From contig CAUPMJ010000009.1 of the NCBI GenBank assembly GCA_963512455.1, positions 104,978-168,977 of the forward strand: DNA of 64,000 nt. Reading direction: 5' to 3'. Positions 53,671 through 62,210 of this stretch are shown piece by piece. The notes beneath the pieces were generated by a model that had not been told where the DNA came from, did no database searches, and saw only the letters and a program-made list of their open reading frames with translations. Source of the DNA: Hylemonella sp963512455. GTDB lineage: Bacteria; Pseudomonadota; Gammaproteobacteria; Burkholderiales; Burkholderiaceae_C. How positions within the stretch are numbered: the first letter of the stretch is position 1; every line of letters starts with the position of its first letter. The position numbers and the translations under genes are program-made.

Positions 53671-54534
53671 TCAGTAAACCGATGGCTCACCCGGCGGCCG
53701 GGTCTTGAAGCGCTTGTGCACCCAGTAGTACTGCGAGGGCATGGTATTGATGACACCCTCCAGCCATCGGTTCATATAGGCCGTGTCAGCCTGCACATCG
53801 GCACTCGGATAGTCCTTCCAGGCCGGGTGCACCTCAATGTCATAGCCCTGGGGCGTCATGCGCGCCGTCACCGGCACGACCTTGGCCCGACCCAGGCGGG
53901 CGAAGCGCGGCAAGGAGGGCACGGTGGCCGCTTGCACGCCGTAGAAAGGCACGAAGATCGACTCCTCGGGTCCGAAGTTCATGTCGGACAGCAAGTACAG
54001 CAGCGCGCCTTCGCGCAGCGCAGCGACGATGCCCTTGACACCCTGGTCGCGGTAGAAGAGCTGCAGATTGCCAAAGCGCCGGCGTCCGTCGTGCAACCAC
54101 TGGTCAACAGCCTCGTTGCGCTGTGGCGTGTAGATGCTGACCATGGGCCGGCGGATCTGGTCGTTGATCGCCGTACCCGCGGCATCCAGACCGAAGAAAT
54201 GCGGAGCGAAGATCACCGTGGGTGTATCGCCTTGCAGCTCCTCGAGCGCGCCCATGATGCGCAAACGCGGCCGCAGCACCTCAAGCTTGCCGTTCCAGAG
54301 CCATGCGCGATCGAACCAGGCCTGGGCAAAATGCACCACGCATTCGCGTGCCCAACGCCGCCGTACGGCCAGGGACTCCTGCGGAAAGCACAGGGCTAGG
54401 TTCGTCATGATCACCCGCCGACGCGGCACAGCCAGGGCATAGAGCACCCAACCCACCAGCGTGCCCAGGGCCCGCATCCAGGACAGCGGCAGGGGCGCGA
54501 TCAGGCGCATGAAGAGAACACCCGGATGCTGCAT
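53671..54534 (-). CDS. Lipid A acyltransferase (LpxL/HtrB family), copy 2
   Basis: About 287 residues from MQHPGVLFMRL. Inner-membrane-bound enzyme adding a secondary acyl chain to lipid A. N-terminal helix LSWMRALGTLVGWVLYALAV; the catalytic HX4D is in IFAPHFFGLDAAG; conserved YRDQGVKGIVAALREGALL and LSDMNFGPEESIFVPFYGV. The ATG overlaps the stop of the other acyltransferase gene, which decides the start. Convergent with the hydrolase gene, 4 bp apart. Confidence 0.9.
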   Translation of the reverse strand: MQHPGVLFMRLIAPLPLSWMRALGTLVGWVLYALAVPRRRVIMTNLALCFPQESLAVRRRWARECVVHFAQAWFDRAWLWNGKLEVLRPRLRIMGALEELQGDTPTVIFAPHFFGLDAAGTAINDQIRRPMVSIYTPQRNEAVDQWLHDGRRRFGNLQLFYRDQGVKGIVAALREGALLYLLSDMNFGPEESIFVPFYGVQAATVPSLPRFARLGRAKVVPVTARMTPQGYDIEVHPAWKDYPSADVQADTAYMNRWLEGVINTMPSQYYWVHKRFKTRPPGEPSVY

Positions 54535-55364
54535 CAAAGTTTCTCCTGACGCGGTTGCTTGTAGCGGGCGTAACCCCAGAGGTACTGCTGCGGGCAACTG
54601 GCAATCACCTGCTCCATGGCCTGGTTGATCACCGTGGCGGCGGCCTGCGGGTCGGACGGCAGCTCCGCACCCAGGGGCTGCACGTGCACGGCGTACCCAC
54701 GCCCCCAGGACAGGCGTTCACCCCAGGCCAGCAGCACGGCGGCCCCCGTCTGCTGCGCCAACCGGGCCGACAGGGTCATGGTGTAGGCCTCGCGACCGAA
54801 AAACGGCGCCCACACGCCCAGCCCCTGCGGCGGCACCTGGTCCGGCAACAAGCCGACCGACTGACCGAGGCGCAGGGATTTGATCAGCTGTTTCACGCCC
54901 GCCAGCGTGGTGGGCGCCGCGAGCAAGCCCGGCCGTGAACGTGCGGTAGCCACCAAGGCACGCAGGCGCGGCTGGCGCGAGGGCCGGAACAGGACCGTGA
55001 TGGGTTGGCGTGCGCCAAAGCGGGCCGCATAAGCCTGGGCCGTGATCTCAAAGCTGCCCAGGTGCGGCGTCAGGAACACGATGCCACGACCCTGCGCCAG
55101 GGCCTGCTCAATGTGCTGGGCGCCGTCCCAGATGACCTTCGCAGGCCGCCCAAACCACAAGCGCGGCAATTCGGCGACCAAGCGGCCGGCTTGACCGACG
55201 GCGCCGCGACAATGCCGCCAATCCTGACCGGCTTGCCGCACATTCGCGACAAAACGTCGACGATAGGTAGGAGACAGGGCAAACACCAGCCACCCCATGC
55301 CCCAGCCGATGCCGTGCAACAACCACAGGGGCAGCCAGGACAGGATGCGAAAAAGGACCATCAT
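54534..55364 (-). CDS. Lipid A acyltransferase (LpxL/HtrB family), copy 1
   Basis: About 276 residues from MMVLFRILSWLPLWLL. Paralogue of the next gene, presumably acylating another position of lipid A. Membrane anchor at the N terminus; catalytic HX4E in FLTPHLGSFEITAQA; family motif LLPDQVPPQGLGVWAPFFG. Upstream in-frame sequence lies antisense to the metK leader and has no homologous look. Two coupled copies suggest that both secondary acylations are made from this operon. Confidence 0.9.
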   Translation of the reverse strand: MMVLFRILSWLPLWLLHGIGWGMGWLVFALSPTYRRRFVANVRQAGQDWRHCRGAVGQAGRLVAELPRLWFGRPAKVIWDGAQHIEQALAQGRGIVFLTPHLGSFEITAQAYAARFGARQPITVLFRPSRQPRLRALVATARSRPGLLAAPTTLAGVKQLIKSLRLGQSVGLLPDQVPPQGLGVWAPFFGREAYTMTLSARLAQQTGAAVLLAWGERLSWGRGYAVHVQPLGAELPSDPQAAATVINQAMEQVIASCPQQYLWGYARYKQPRQEKL

Positions 55365-55537
55365 TCGGATAAAATGCGGGCGTCGCCGAGTTACGGAACT
55401 ACTTGCAGGGCGACAGGCACAGGCCGCCACCCCGAAAGGGAACGATTGTGCCGTCATTCATGACACCTCTGCTAAAGCGTTCGCCGAAGCTCCCAGCCCA
55501 GGCAACGCGCCTGACAACCACTTTTGGAGTTTATTCA
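55365..55537 (+). promoter_or_regulatory. metK upstream/leader region with hairpin potential
   Basis: 173 bases between the divergent acyltransferase and metK. TAAAAT at 55370-55375 may be a -10 box; no clear -35. If used, the leader is about 155 nt. It can form GTCGCC (55382-55387) with GGCGAC (55409-55414), a CCC-CGAAA-GGG stem-loop near 55430-55440, and GTCA/TGAC around 55453-55464. It matches no riboswitch class that I can identify by eye. GGAGTTTATTCA before the ATG supplies the ribosome site. Confidence 0.35.
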
Positions 55538-56722
55538 ATGGCGAACGACTATCTCTTCACATCCGAATCCGTTTCCGAAGGCCACCCCGACAAGGTCTCG
55601 GACCAGGTCTCCGATGCCATCCTCGACGCGATCTTCAAGCAGGACCCGCGCAGCCGCGTGGCCGCCGAGACCCTGTGCAACACCGGTCTGGTGGTGCTGG
55701 CCGGCGAGATCACGACCAATGCACATGTCGATTACATCCAGGTCGCCCGCGACACGATCAAGCGCATCGGCTACGACAACACCGAGTACGGCATCGACTA
55801 CAAGGGTTGTGCCGTGCTGGTGGCGTACGACAAGCAGTCCAACGACATCGCCCAGGGCGTGGACCACGCCAGCGACGACCACCTGAACATCGGCGCCGGT
55901 GACCAGGGCCTGATGTTCGGCTACGCCTGCGACGAAACCCCCGCGCTGATGCCCGCGCCCATCCACTACGCGCACCGCCTGGTCGAGCGCCAGGCCCAGC
56001 TGCGCAAGGACGGCCGCCTGCCCTTCCTGCGCCCCGACGCCAAGAGCCAGGTGACCATGCGTTATGTGGACGGCAAGCCGCACAGCATCGACACCGTGGT
56101 GCTGTCCACCCAGCACAGCCCGGACCAGAGCGAGACCGCAACCAAGCTCAAGGCCAGCTTCTACGAAGCCGTGATCGAAGAGATCATCAAGCCCGTGCTG
56201 CCCAAGGAGTGGCTCAAGGACACCAAGTACTTGGTCAACCCCACCGGGCGTTTCGTCGTCGGCGGCCCCCAGGGTGACTGCGGTCTGACCGGTCGCAAGA
56301 TCATCGTCGACACCTACGGCGGCGCCTGCCCGCACGGCGGCGGCGCCTTCTCTGGCAAGGACCCGTCCAAGGTGGACCGTTCGGCCGCCTACGCCACGCG
56401 TTATGTCGCCAAGAACATCGTGGCTGCCGGCCTGGCCAAGAAATGCCAGATCCAGGTGGCTTACGCCATCGGCGTGGCCAAGCCCATGAATATCACGGTC
56501 AACACCATGGGTACGGGCGTGATCTCCGACGAGAAGATCGCCGCCCTGGTGGCCGAGCATTTCGACCTGCGTCCCAAGGGCATCATCCTGATGCTGGATC
56601 TGCTGCGCCCGATCTACGAGAAGTCGGCCGCCTACGGCCACTTCGGCCGCGAAGAGCCCGAGTTCACCTGGGAACGCACCGACAAGGCTGCCACCCTCCG
56701 TGTCGCTGCCGGCCTGAAGTAA
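55538..56722 (+). CDS. metK: S-adenosylmethionine synthetase
   Basis: Makes SAM from methionine and ATP. 394 residues from MANDYLFTSESVSEGHPDKV, the standard N terminus; GGAGT is seven bases upstream. ATP and metal motifs: GHPDKVSDQVSDAILDAIF, GAGDQGLMFGYACDETP, GPQGDCGLTGRKIIVDTYGG, and the P-loop-like GGGAFSGKDPSKVDRS. Complete. A structured leader precedes it. Confidence 0.98.
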   Translation: MANDYLFTSESVSEGHPDKVSDQVSDAILDAIFKQDPRSRVAAETLCNTGLVVLAGEITTNAHVDYIQVARDTIKRIGYDNTEYGIDYKGCAVLVAYDKQSNDIAQGVDHASDDHLNIGAGDQGLMFGYACDETPALMPAPIHYAHRLVERQAQLRKDGRLPFLRPDAKSQVTMRYVDGKPHSIDTVVLSTQHSPDQSETATKLKASFYEAVIEEIIKPVLPKEWLKDTKYLVNPTGRFVVGGPQGDCGLTGRKIIVDTYGGACPHGGGAFSGKDPSKVDRSAAYATRYVAKNIVAAGLAKKCQIQVAYAIGVAKPMNITVNTMGTGVISDEKIAALVAEHFDLRPKGIILMLDLLRPIYEKSAAYGHFGREEPEFTWERTDKAATLRVAAGLK

Positions 56723-56743
56723 AAAGAAGAGAGAACGCTCCGC

Positions 56744-57988
56744 ATGAAGCTGCAGACACAACGCTGGATCGATCGCTGGGTCGGCCAGCTGCTGTGTTCT
56801 GCAGTCTCCTTGTGGGCGCGTCTGCTCGGCACGCGCGCGCCGAAAGTCGACCGGCAGCGGGCGCCGCGCCACATCCTCGTCATCCTGCTGTCCGAAATGG
56901 GCAGCATCGTGCTGGCCGGCCCCATGTTCAAGGCACTGCGCGAACAATATCCCGGCGTCACCCTGCATGTACTGCAGCTGAAGAAGAACCAGGAAGTCGC
57001 CCGCATGCTGCGGCTGACGGAAGACGCCCACTTCCACGGCATCGACGACAGCTCCCCCCTGAGCCTGGTGCGCGACATCTGGCGCGTCAGTGTGGCCATG
57101 CGCCGCCTGCCGCTGGACGCCGTCATCGACTGCGAACTGTTCTCGCGCGTCAGCAGCCTGCTTTGCTATATGAGCGGCGCGCCGCGGCGCGCGGGTTTCA
57201 CGCCGCACACGCAGGAAGGCCTGTACCGCGGCAGCTACATCAACTGCGCGATTCCCTACAATCCCTACCAGCACATCAGCAAGCAATTCCTCTCGCTGGT
57301 CGATGCACTCGAAAGCAATGGGGGCCCGCGCCACAAAGCCGCACCGATCCGCGAACTGCCCGCGCAGACCGGCCTGTCCGTCCCCTTCGCGCCCGAAGAA
57401 CTGCGGGCCTACCGCGAAAAGCTGCTACGCGACCACCCTCCGCTGGCCGGGCGCAAGATCGTGCTTATGTACCCGGGCGGCGGCATCCTGCCCGAGCGCG
57501 CTTGGCCGGCCGCGCACTACGCGCGTGTGGCGCGCGGCCTGTGTGAACAGGGCCATGCGGTGGGTTTCATCGGCCTCAAGGAAGACATGGCGCTGGCCCA
57601 AGACATCAAGCAGCAGGTCGGCAGCGAGTTGTGCATTGCGCTCACGGGCTACACGCGCAGCCTGCGCGAACTGCTGATGCTTTTCCACGCCAGCGATCTG
57701 CTGCTGACCAACGACGGTGGCCCCGGCCACTTCGCCAGCCTCACGCCCATCCGTACGCTGATGTTCTTCGGCCCCGAGACCGGCAAGCTCTACGGCCCCC
57801 TGCCCGGCACCTACGGCCCTAGGGCCACGGTCTATGAATCGGGCATCGCCTGCTCGCCCTGCCTCTCGGCCTACAACCACCGCCTGACCTTCTGCGACGG
57901 CGACAACCAGTGCCTCAAGCGCATCGCCCCCGACCCGGTGCTGGCCGATGCCCTGCAGGCGCTGCGCCAAGAACCCGCTGCCGCATGA
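56744..57988 (+). CDS. Glycosyltransferase family 9 (heptosyltransferase-like)
   Basis: 414 residues, GT-B fold. N-terminal Rossmann start HILVILLSEMGSIVLAGPMF in place of the usual DxxG motif; donor-side IVLMYPGGGILPERAWPAAH; and the GT9 signature LLTNDGGPGHFASLTPIRTL followed by MFFGPETGKLYGP. A Cys cluster (GIACSPCLSAYNH, CDGDNQCLKRI) near the C terminus is typical of WaaC/WaaF-related proteins. Probably transfers a heptose or other sugar to lipopolysaccharide or another glycan; the acceptor is unknown. Overlaps the next gene by four bases. Confidence 0.85.
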   Translation: MKLQTQRWIDRWVGQLLCSAVSLWARLLGTRAPKVDRQRAPRHILVILLSEMGSIVLAGPMFKALREQYPGVTLHVLQLKKNQEVARMLRLTEDAHFHGIDDSSPLSLVRDIWRVSVAMRRLPLDAVIDCELFSRVSSLLCYMSGAPRRAGFTPHTQEGLYRGSYINCAIPYNPYQHISKQFLSLVDALESNGGPRHKAAPIRELPAQTGLSVPFAPEELRAYREKLLRDHPPLAGRKIVLMYPGGGILPERAWPAAHYARVARGLCEQGHAVGFIGLKEDMALAQDIKQQVGSELCIALTGYTRSLRELLMLFHASDLLLTNDGGPGHFASLTPIRTLMFFGPETGKLYGPLPGTYGPRATVYESGIACSPCLSAYNHRLTFCDGDNQCLKRIAPDPVLADALQALRQEPAAA

Positions 57989-58479
57989 ACAAACCTTCCC
58001 TGCGCGAACGATTCTGGCAACTGATCGACTGGCTGCACGGTTTCCGTTACGTCCGCTTCGGCCTGGTCGGTGCCAGCGGCACGGTGGTCAATCTGGCCGT
58101 GCTGTACGTTGCCCATGAGTTCCTCTTCCGTGCCATCGAACCGGTCGGCAGCAAGCCCTACTTCTCGCTGGCCCTGGCCATTGCCGTGGCCACGGTCAAC
58201 AACTTCACCTGGAACCGGCTGTGGACCTGGTCCGACCGCCTGCACGCCACGGCCGTTGAAGAAGGCCAGCGCCTGAGCAAACGCAGCCTGCTGGCCCAGG
58301 TCGGCCAGTACGCCATGGCCTCCTGGCTGGGCATCCTGCTGCAGTACGCGCTCACGCTGTGGCTGACGCACATGGGCATGCACTACCTGCTGGCCAACGT
58401 CATTGCCATCTTGATCGCCAGCGTCAGCAACTTCATCGCCAACGACCGCTGGACTTTCCGTCACAAGCACGAGCCATAA
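57985..58479 (+). CDS. GtrA-family membrane protein
   Basis: 164 residues with four predicted helices: FGLVGASGTVVNLAVLYVAH, PYFSLALAIAVATVNNFTWN, YAMASWLGILLQYALTL and HYLLANVIAILIASVSNFI. Family motif NNFTWNRLWTW and the closing SNFIANDRWTF are diagnostic. GtrA proteins are thought to flip undecaprenyl-linked sugars across the inner membrane. The start overlaps the GT9 stop (ATGA), and a GT39-type transferase follows, giving a plausible donor-flippase-transferase set. Confidence 0.9.
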   Translation: MNKPSLRERFWQLIDWLHGFRYVRFGLVGASGTVVNLAVLYVAHEFLFRAIEPVGSKPYFSLALAIAVATVNNFTWNRLWTWSDRLHATAVEEGQRLSKRSLLAQVGQYAMASWLGILLQYALTLWLTHMGMHYLLANVIAILIASVSNFIANDRWTFRHKHEP

Positions 58480-58516
58480 TGGCCACGGCCCTGCCACACG
58501 GGGTCAGGTGATGCGC

Positions 58517-60286
58517 ATGCAAGCTCCCGGCATTTCTTCCGACAAACACTCCACGGCTTTCTGGCTGGCCCTGCTGCTGGTGGCAGCCTTCGCCTATGCC
58601 TTCGGTCTGGACGGGCAGTACGTCCCCAGCAATGGCGACGAGATGGTCTACGTGCACATCGCGCGCGAGACGGCCGCTACCGGCCAGTGGTTGCCCCTGG
58701 CCTCGGAGCTGGTCGATACCCGCAACACCAAACCCCCCCTGCTGTTCTGGCAGGCCATGGTGGCCGGAAACTGGGGCGAGCACTGGAGCATGGCTGCGCT
58801 GCGCGCACCCAGCCTGCTCTACCTGCTGCTGGTCAGTGGCGCCATCGTGCTGTGCCTGCGCGCCATCACGCAGCGCTGGCGCGCAGGGCTCATGGCGGCC
58901 TGCATCTTCCTGGCTTTCCTGAGCACCTTTCGCTACGGTCGCCCCTATCTCACCAGCGCCCCAGAAACCTTCTGGTTCAGCCTGCCGCTGTTCGCCCTGC
59001 TCTGGCAACGCGCGCGCCTGCCGGCGGCCAGCCCTGGCTGGCTGGCCCACCTCCTTTTCGGCCTGGCTATGGGGCTGGGCCTGGCCTACAAATCCTTCGC
59101 GTTGATCGCACCGGCAGCTGCGGCCTGGTGGCTGGCTCTGGTGGCCGGCGAAACGCATCTGAACTGGCGAGCCGTCTGGCAGCACACCCTGAAGACCGGC
59201 GTCAGCGCAGTACTCGCCCTGGCTGTTTTCGGTCTCTGGTTCGTGCTCGACCCCGATCCGCAGGCCGTGTGGCGTGAGTTCATCGTCGGCGAAAACGCGG
59301 CCAAGTTTTCCGATGCGCGCGGCTGGTGGCAGGAAGCCTTCTCGCTCAGCGGCTCCAGCATCTGGTCGCAATTGCTGGCCTATGCGGTCAACGCCGGCCT
59401 GCTCTTCTTCGTCATCCCCGGCCTGGCATGGTTGGGGCTCAAACGCCTGCCACAAGGGCGCAAGTTGTGGCCCCTGCCCCCGCACCAGGCCATCCTGCTG
59501 GCCTGGGCGCTGGTGTGGCTGCTGGTCTTCCTGTTTCCCAGCCAGCGCTCGGCGCGCTACGTGATCCCGGCCATGCCGGCCGTGGCCATGCTGCTGGCCC
59601 TGCACTGGCGTGATATTGCACGCGCCTGGTTCCTGCCCACGCTATTGATCGCAGGCCTGGCTTTGCTCCTAATCGCGCGCATCGCTTGGATCGGCCACAG
59701 CCTGGGTTTGTCCTCCCTGTTGGAATTGAGCCTGCCTCTGCTGGCGGTGGCCGCTGGCGCCGTGGTCATCGCAGCCGGGCTCTGGCGAACCGCCTGGAGC
59801 CGCGGCACCGCTGTGCTGGCCAGCCTGCTGGTCTATGTCGCCTTCAACCTGAGCGCCGCCCCCATGGACGGCCCGGTGGGTCGCTATGGCGCGCAGGCCA
59901 TCGCCGCCACACCGCAAGGCAAGATCGCCGTACCCAACGGTTTCAACAGCCAGTTCGAGCGCTTCCAGTTCCTGCTGCCCGGCCCGCACCAGTTCCTGCC
60001 TTACGAAACCGGCGCGCGCGCCATGGCACGTCGGGCCGAGGGCGTGAAGCCACCGACACCGGCTGAAGAACTTCAGGAATTGCTGGCCACGCACGCAGCC
60101 GTGGTCTGGATCCAGTCCGAGCCAGCGCAAACCGCACCGCCCTGTCTGCCGGGTTGCCGCGTGCTGGGCGAGCGTTGGCTGCTGACCAGCCGACATCTGC
60201 CCGGCGAAGTGCGGCTGGACAACCTCTGGTACCCGCAGCAGTGGCTGTACCGGCGCGAATGGCTGCTGGTGCGCGATCAGCCCTGA
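58517..60286 (+). CDS. ArnT-like glycosyltransferase (GT39 family)
   Basis: About 589 residues, polytopic inner-membrane enzyme using a lipid-linked sugar donor. N-terminal periplasmic loop with the acidic pair SNGDEMVYVHIARETAATG, and TRNTKPPLLFWQAMVAG typical of ArnT/PMT. About twelve helices follow to residue 450, then a soluble C-terminal domain. AGGTGA is just before the ATG at 58517; ATG 58511 and GTG 58508 are alternatives. Might add aminoarabinose or another sugar to lipid A; the acceptor is not determined. Its last 10 bases overlap the convergent gene. Confidence 0.85.
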   Translation: MQAPGISSDKHSTAFWLALLLVAAFAYAFGLDGQYVPSNGDEMVYVHIARETAATGQWLPLASELVDTRNTKPPLLFWQAMVAGNWGEHWSMAALRAPSLLYLLLVSGAIVLCLRAITQRWRAGLMAACIFLAFLSTFRYGRPYLTSAPETFWFSLPLFALLWQRARLPAASPGWLAHLLFGLAMGLGLAYKSFALIAPAAAAWWLALVAGETHLNWRAVWQHTLKTGVSAVLALAVFGLWFVLDPDPQAVWREFIVGENAAKFSDARGWWQEAFSLSGSSIWSQLLAYAVNAGLLFFVIPGLAWLGLKRLPQGRKLWPLPPHQAILLAWALVWLLVFLFPSQRSARYVIPAMPAVAMLLALHWRDIARAWFLPTLLIAGLALLLIARIAWIGHSLGLSSLLELSLPLLAVAAGAVVIAAGLWRTAWSRGTAVLASLLVYVAFNLSAAPMDGPVGRYGAQAIAATPQGKIAVPNGFNSQFERFQFLLPGPHQFLPYETGARAMARRAEGVKPPTPAEELQELLATHAAVVWIQSEPAQTAPPCLPGCRVLGERWLLTSRHLPGEVRLDNLWYPQQWLYRREWLLVRDQP

Positions 60287-60918
60287 GCGCGACGCACGCG
60301 GCGCTGCAACCAGTCCGCCTGCAACAGCAGCCACAGCCAGGGGTCAAGCAGCGCGTCCCAGACATTGCCGGTGGGCAGGCGCAGCAAGACAAAAAGTGCC
60401 AACGCTGACACCAGCAGGACCGAAGGCTGGGCCACGCCATGCCATGCCCAGGGCAGCAGGCACAGCAGCACCAACACCCCGAAGGTGAGCGGCGCAAAAC
60501 CCAGGCTGTACAGGCTGAAGGGCCAGAGCGCGAAAGCGTCCAGCAGCAGCACCCACCCCAGCAGAACTGGCGCCAGCGCCCAGCGTCGCAGATGCGTCAG
60601 CGGCAAGGGCATCAGCAGTTGGGGGCGGTGGTGCGACAACAGGTACCAGGCCGACAGCAACACCAGGAGCAGACTGGGAACGCGAAACGCCAGCCCCAGC
60701 CAGTACGCTGGCGACAGCGGTCCGGGCCACAGGCACCAGAGCAAGAGCAGCAGCGGCAGGCCACGCTCCCATGCCGGCCGGTTGCCGCTGCGGCGCAAAC
60801 ACCAGAGAGCGATGCCAGCCAGCACCAGGCCCCAGCCCAGCACGCGATAGACACCCACCGATCCGACCTGTGGCAGCAGGGGGGTCTGCGTCGAAAGCAA
60901 GGTGTTCAGGACTTCCAT
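60277..60918 (-). CDS. Hypothetical polytopic membrane protein
   Basis: 213 residues, very Leu-rich, with about six membrane helices (VLGWGLVLAGIALWCL, GLPLLLLLWCLWPGPLSP, VPSLLLVLLSAWYLL, LAPVLLGWVLLLDAFALWPF, LTFGVLVLLCLLPWAW, VSALALFVLLRLP). The basic C terminus (WLQRRVRRAQ) is cytoplasmic. No recognised motif. Follows the sialidase-like gene by 12 bp in the same direction, so probably the same transcript, and might be its membrane partner. Confidence 0.6.
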   Translation of the reverse strand: MEVLNTLLSTQTPLLPQVGSVGVYRVLGWGLVLAGIALWCLRRSGNRPAWERGLPLLLLLWCLWPGPLSPAYWLGLAFRVPSLLLVLLSAWYLLSHHRPQLLMPLPLTHLRRWALAPVLLGWVLLLDAFALWPFSLYSLGFAPLTFGVLVLLCLLPWAWHGVAQPSVLLVSALALFVLLRLPTGNVWDALLDPWLWLLLQADWLQRRVRRAQG

Positions 60919-60930
60919 CGTGTTGCGTTC

Positions 60931-62097
60931 TCAGCGTGCTGCCGGCAAGGGCATGAAGCGTTGCCAGGCGATGCCGCGACGCTCTTCGGTGTAGCTGATC
61001 CACAGGCCGCCATCGACCCAGGCCATGGAGGGATAGGAGAACTCGCTGCGCCCATCCCCCTGCGCCAACACCTCCAGTTGGGTCCAGTGCAGCGCATCGC
61101 TGGATCGGCTCAGCACCAGCTGGGCGCGCGACTCGGCACGCGGATTGTGGGCCAGGTACATCAGACCGGGCCGCAGGCTCAGTCCGGCCACCGAGGCGTC
61201 GGGGTTGGGCATGTCCAGGTCGGGCAGGTCTTCCCAGGTCCGGCCAGCGTCATGGCTGATCACCGCGCGCAGTTGCCGCTGCGCACGGTTGTCGCGCAGC
61301 AGTCCCACCCATTCGGTCTCGCTGCGCGGCAAGAGCGTGGGCTGCAGCAGATCACCGCGCTGCGACATCCGCATCATGCCGCGGAACTCGCCGGCCGCAT
61401 CGAAGCGCAAGGCCACGGGATACTTGATGCCGAGCTCGAAGTAGGCCGGCAACACCATGCCCCCATCGGCCAGCGGCAAGGGCATGGCCCGCACCAGGTG
61501 GCTCGTGTTCCAGAGCCAGGACAGGGGCAGCACGCCCAGAGGGTGGAAGGCTTGCTGCGGCGCATCCTGGCGCAGGTGCAGGATACGCCCGGCCGCCCAG
61601 CCACCAAGACCGGTGGCGACGACAAATAGATGCGTGCGGCCCTGCCCGTCGCGCCAGGCCACGGGATTGCCCAGGCGACGCAGACCAAAGCCCAGGACAG
61701 CGGCCGCGCGATGACGATTGACCACATAGGTGGCCGGCGTCCATTGCTGGGTCGTCCGGTCGAACTCAGAGGCCGCAATCTGCACATCAGGCCCGCTCTC
61801 GCGTGAACCGGCAAACCAGTAGGCCTGCAGAGCCGCAGGATGCCCCGGTGGCATGGCCAGCAGGGTGCTGGCATGGGCGGCCGGAGCATCCGCCGGCATC
61901 GGTATACGGCCGGCGGCCTGCAACACGAGCGGGCCAGTGACCGCCTCCGTCCCGGACGGCCAGGCGGCCTTGGGCGCCACGGGCTCAGGGGTGCGCAACC
62001 AGCAATCCACGATCGTCAGCAGCAGGCACAGACCCAAGCCCGCCCAGCAACGCCGGGCAGCGGAACGATGCAGCCAGGAAAACGACAGTCGGGACAC
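60931..62097 (-). CDS. Sialidase-like (BNR repeat) exported protein
   Basis: 388 residues with an N-terminal membrane anchor or uncleaved signal (CWAGLGLCLLLTIVDCWL) preceded by Arg-rich residues. The rest resembles the six-bladed sialidase fold: Asp-box-like repeats AVISHDAGRTWEDLPD and VLSRSSDALHWTQLEV, plus NPVAWRDGQGRTHLFV and FSYPSMAWVDGGLWISYTEE. The last, with Ser-Tyr-Pro and Tyr-Thr-Glu, matches bacterial sialidase-like proteins. Function is uncertain; many relatives are glycan-binding or hydrolytic. Next to sugar-transfer genes on the other strand. Confidence 0.7.
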   Translation of the reverse strand: MSRLSFSWLHRSAARRCWAGLGLCLLLTIVDCWLRTPEPVAPKAAWPSGTEAVTGPLVLQAAGRIPMPADAPAAHASTLLAMPPGHPAALQAYWFAGSRESGPDVQIAASEFDRTTQQWTPATYVVNRHRAAAVLGFGLRRLGNPVAWRDGQGRTHLFVVATGLGGWAAGRILHLRQDAPQQAFHPLGVLPLSWLWNTSHLVRAMPLPLADGGMVLPAYFELGIKYPVALRFDAAGEFRGMMRMSQRGDLLQPTLLPRSETEWVGLLRDNRAQRQLRAVISHDAGRTWEDLPDLDMPNPDASVAGLSLRPGLMYLAHNPRAESRAQLVLSRSSDALHWTQLEVLAQGDGRSEFSYPSMAWVDGGLWISYTEERRGIAWQRFMPLPAAR

Positions 62098-62210
62098 GAT
62101 GAAGCTCGGTGCGTGAAAGATTGCGCGCTCGTTGAGTTGCGGCAGAGTTTAGCGGTCTGGCGTGCAGGCTATCATGGTCCGAGCATCACCACTGCCGGAA
62201 CACTCCTGCC

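Noticed and set aside
55535..57334. 599-codon minus-strand frame opposite metK and the GT9 gene
   Set aside because: Antisense shadow of metK, whose motifs are intact.
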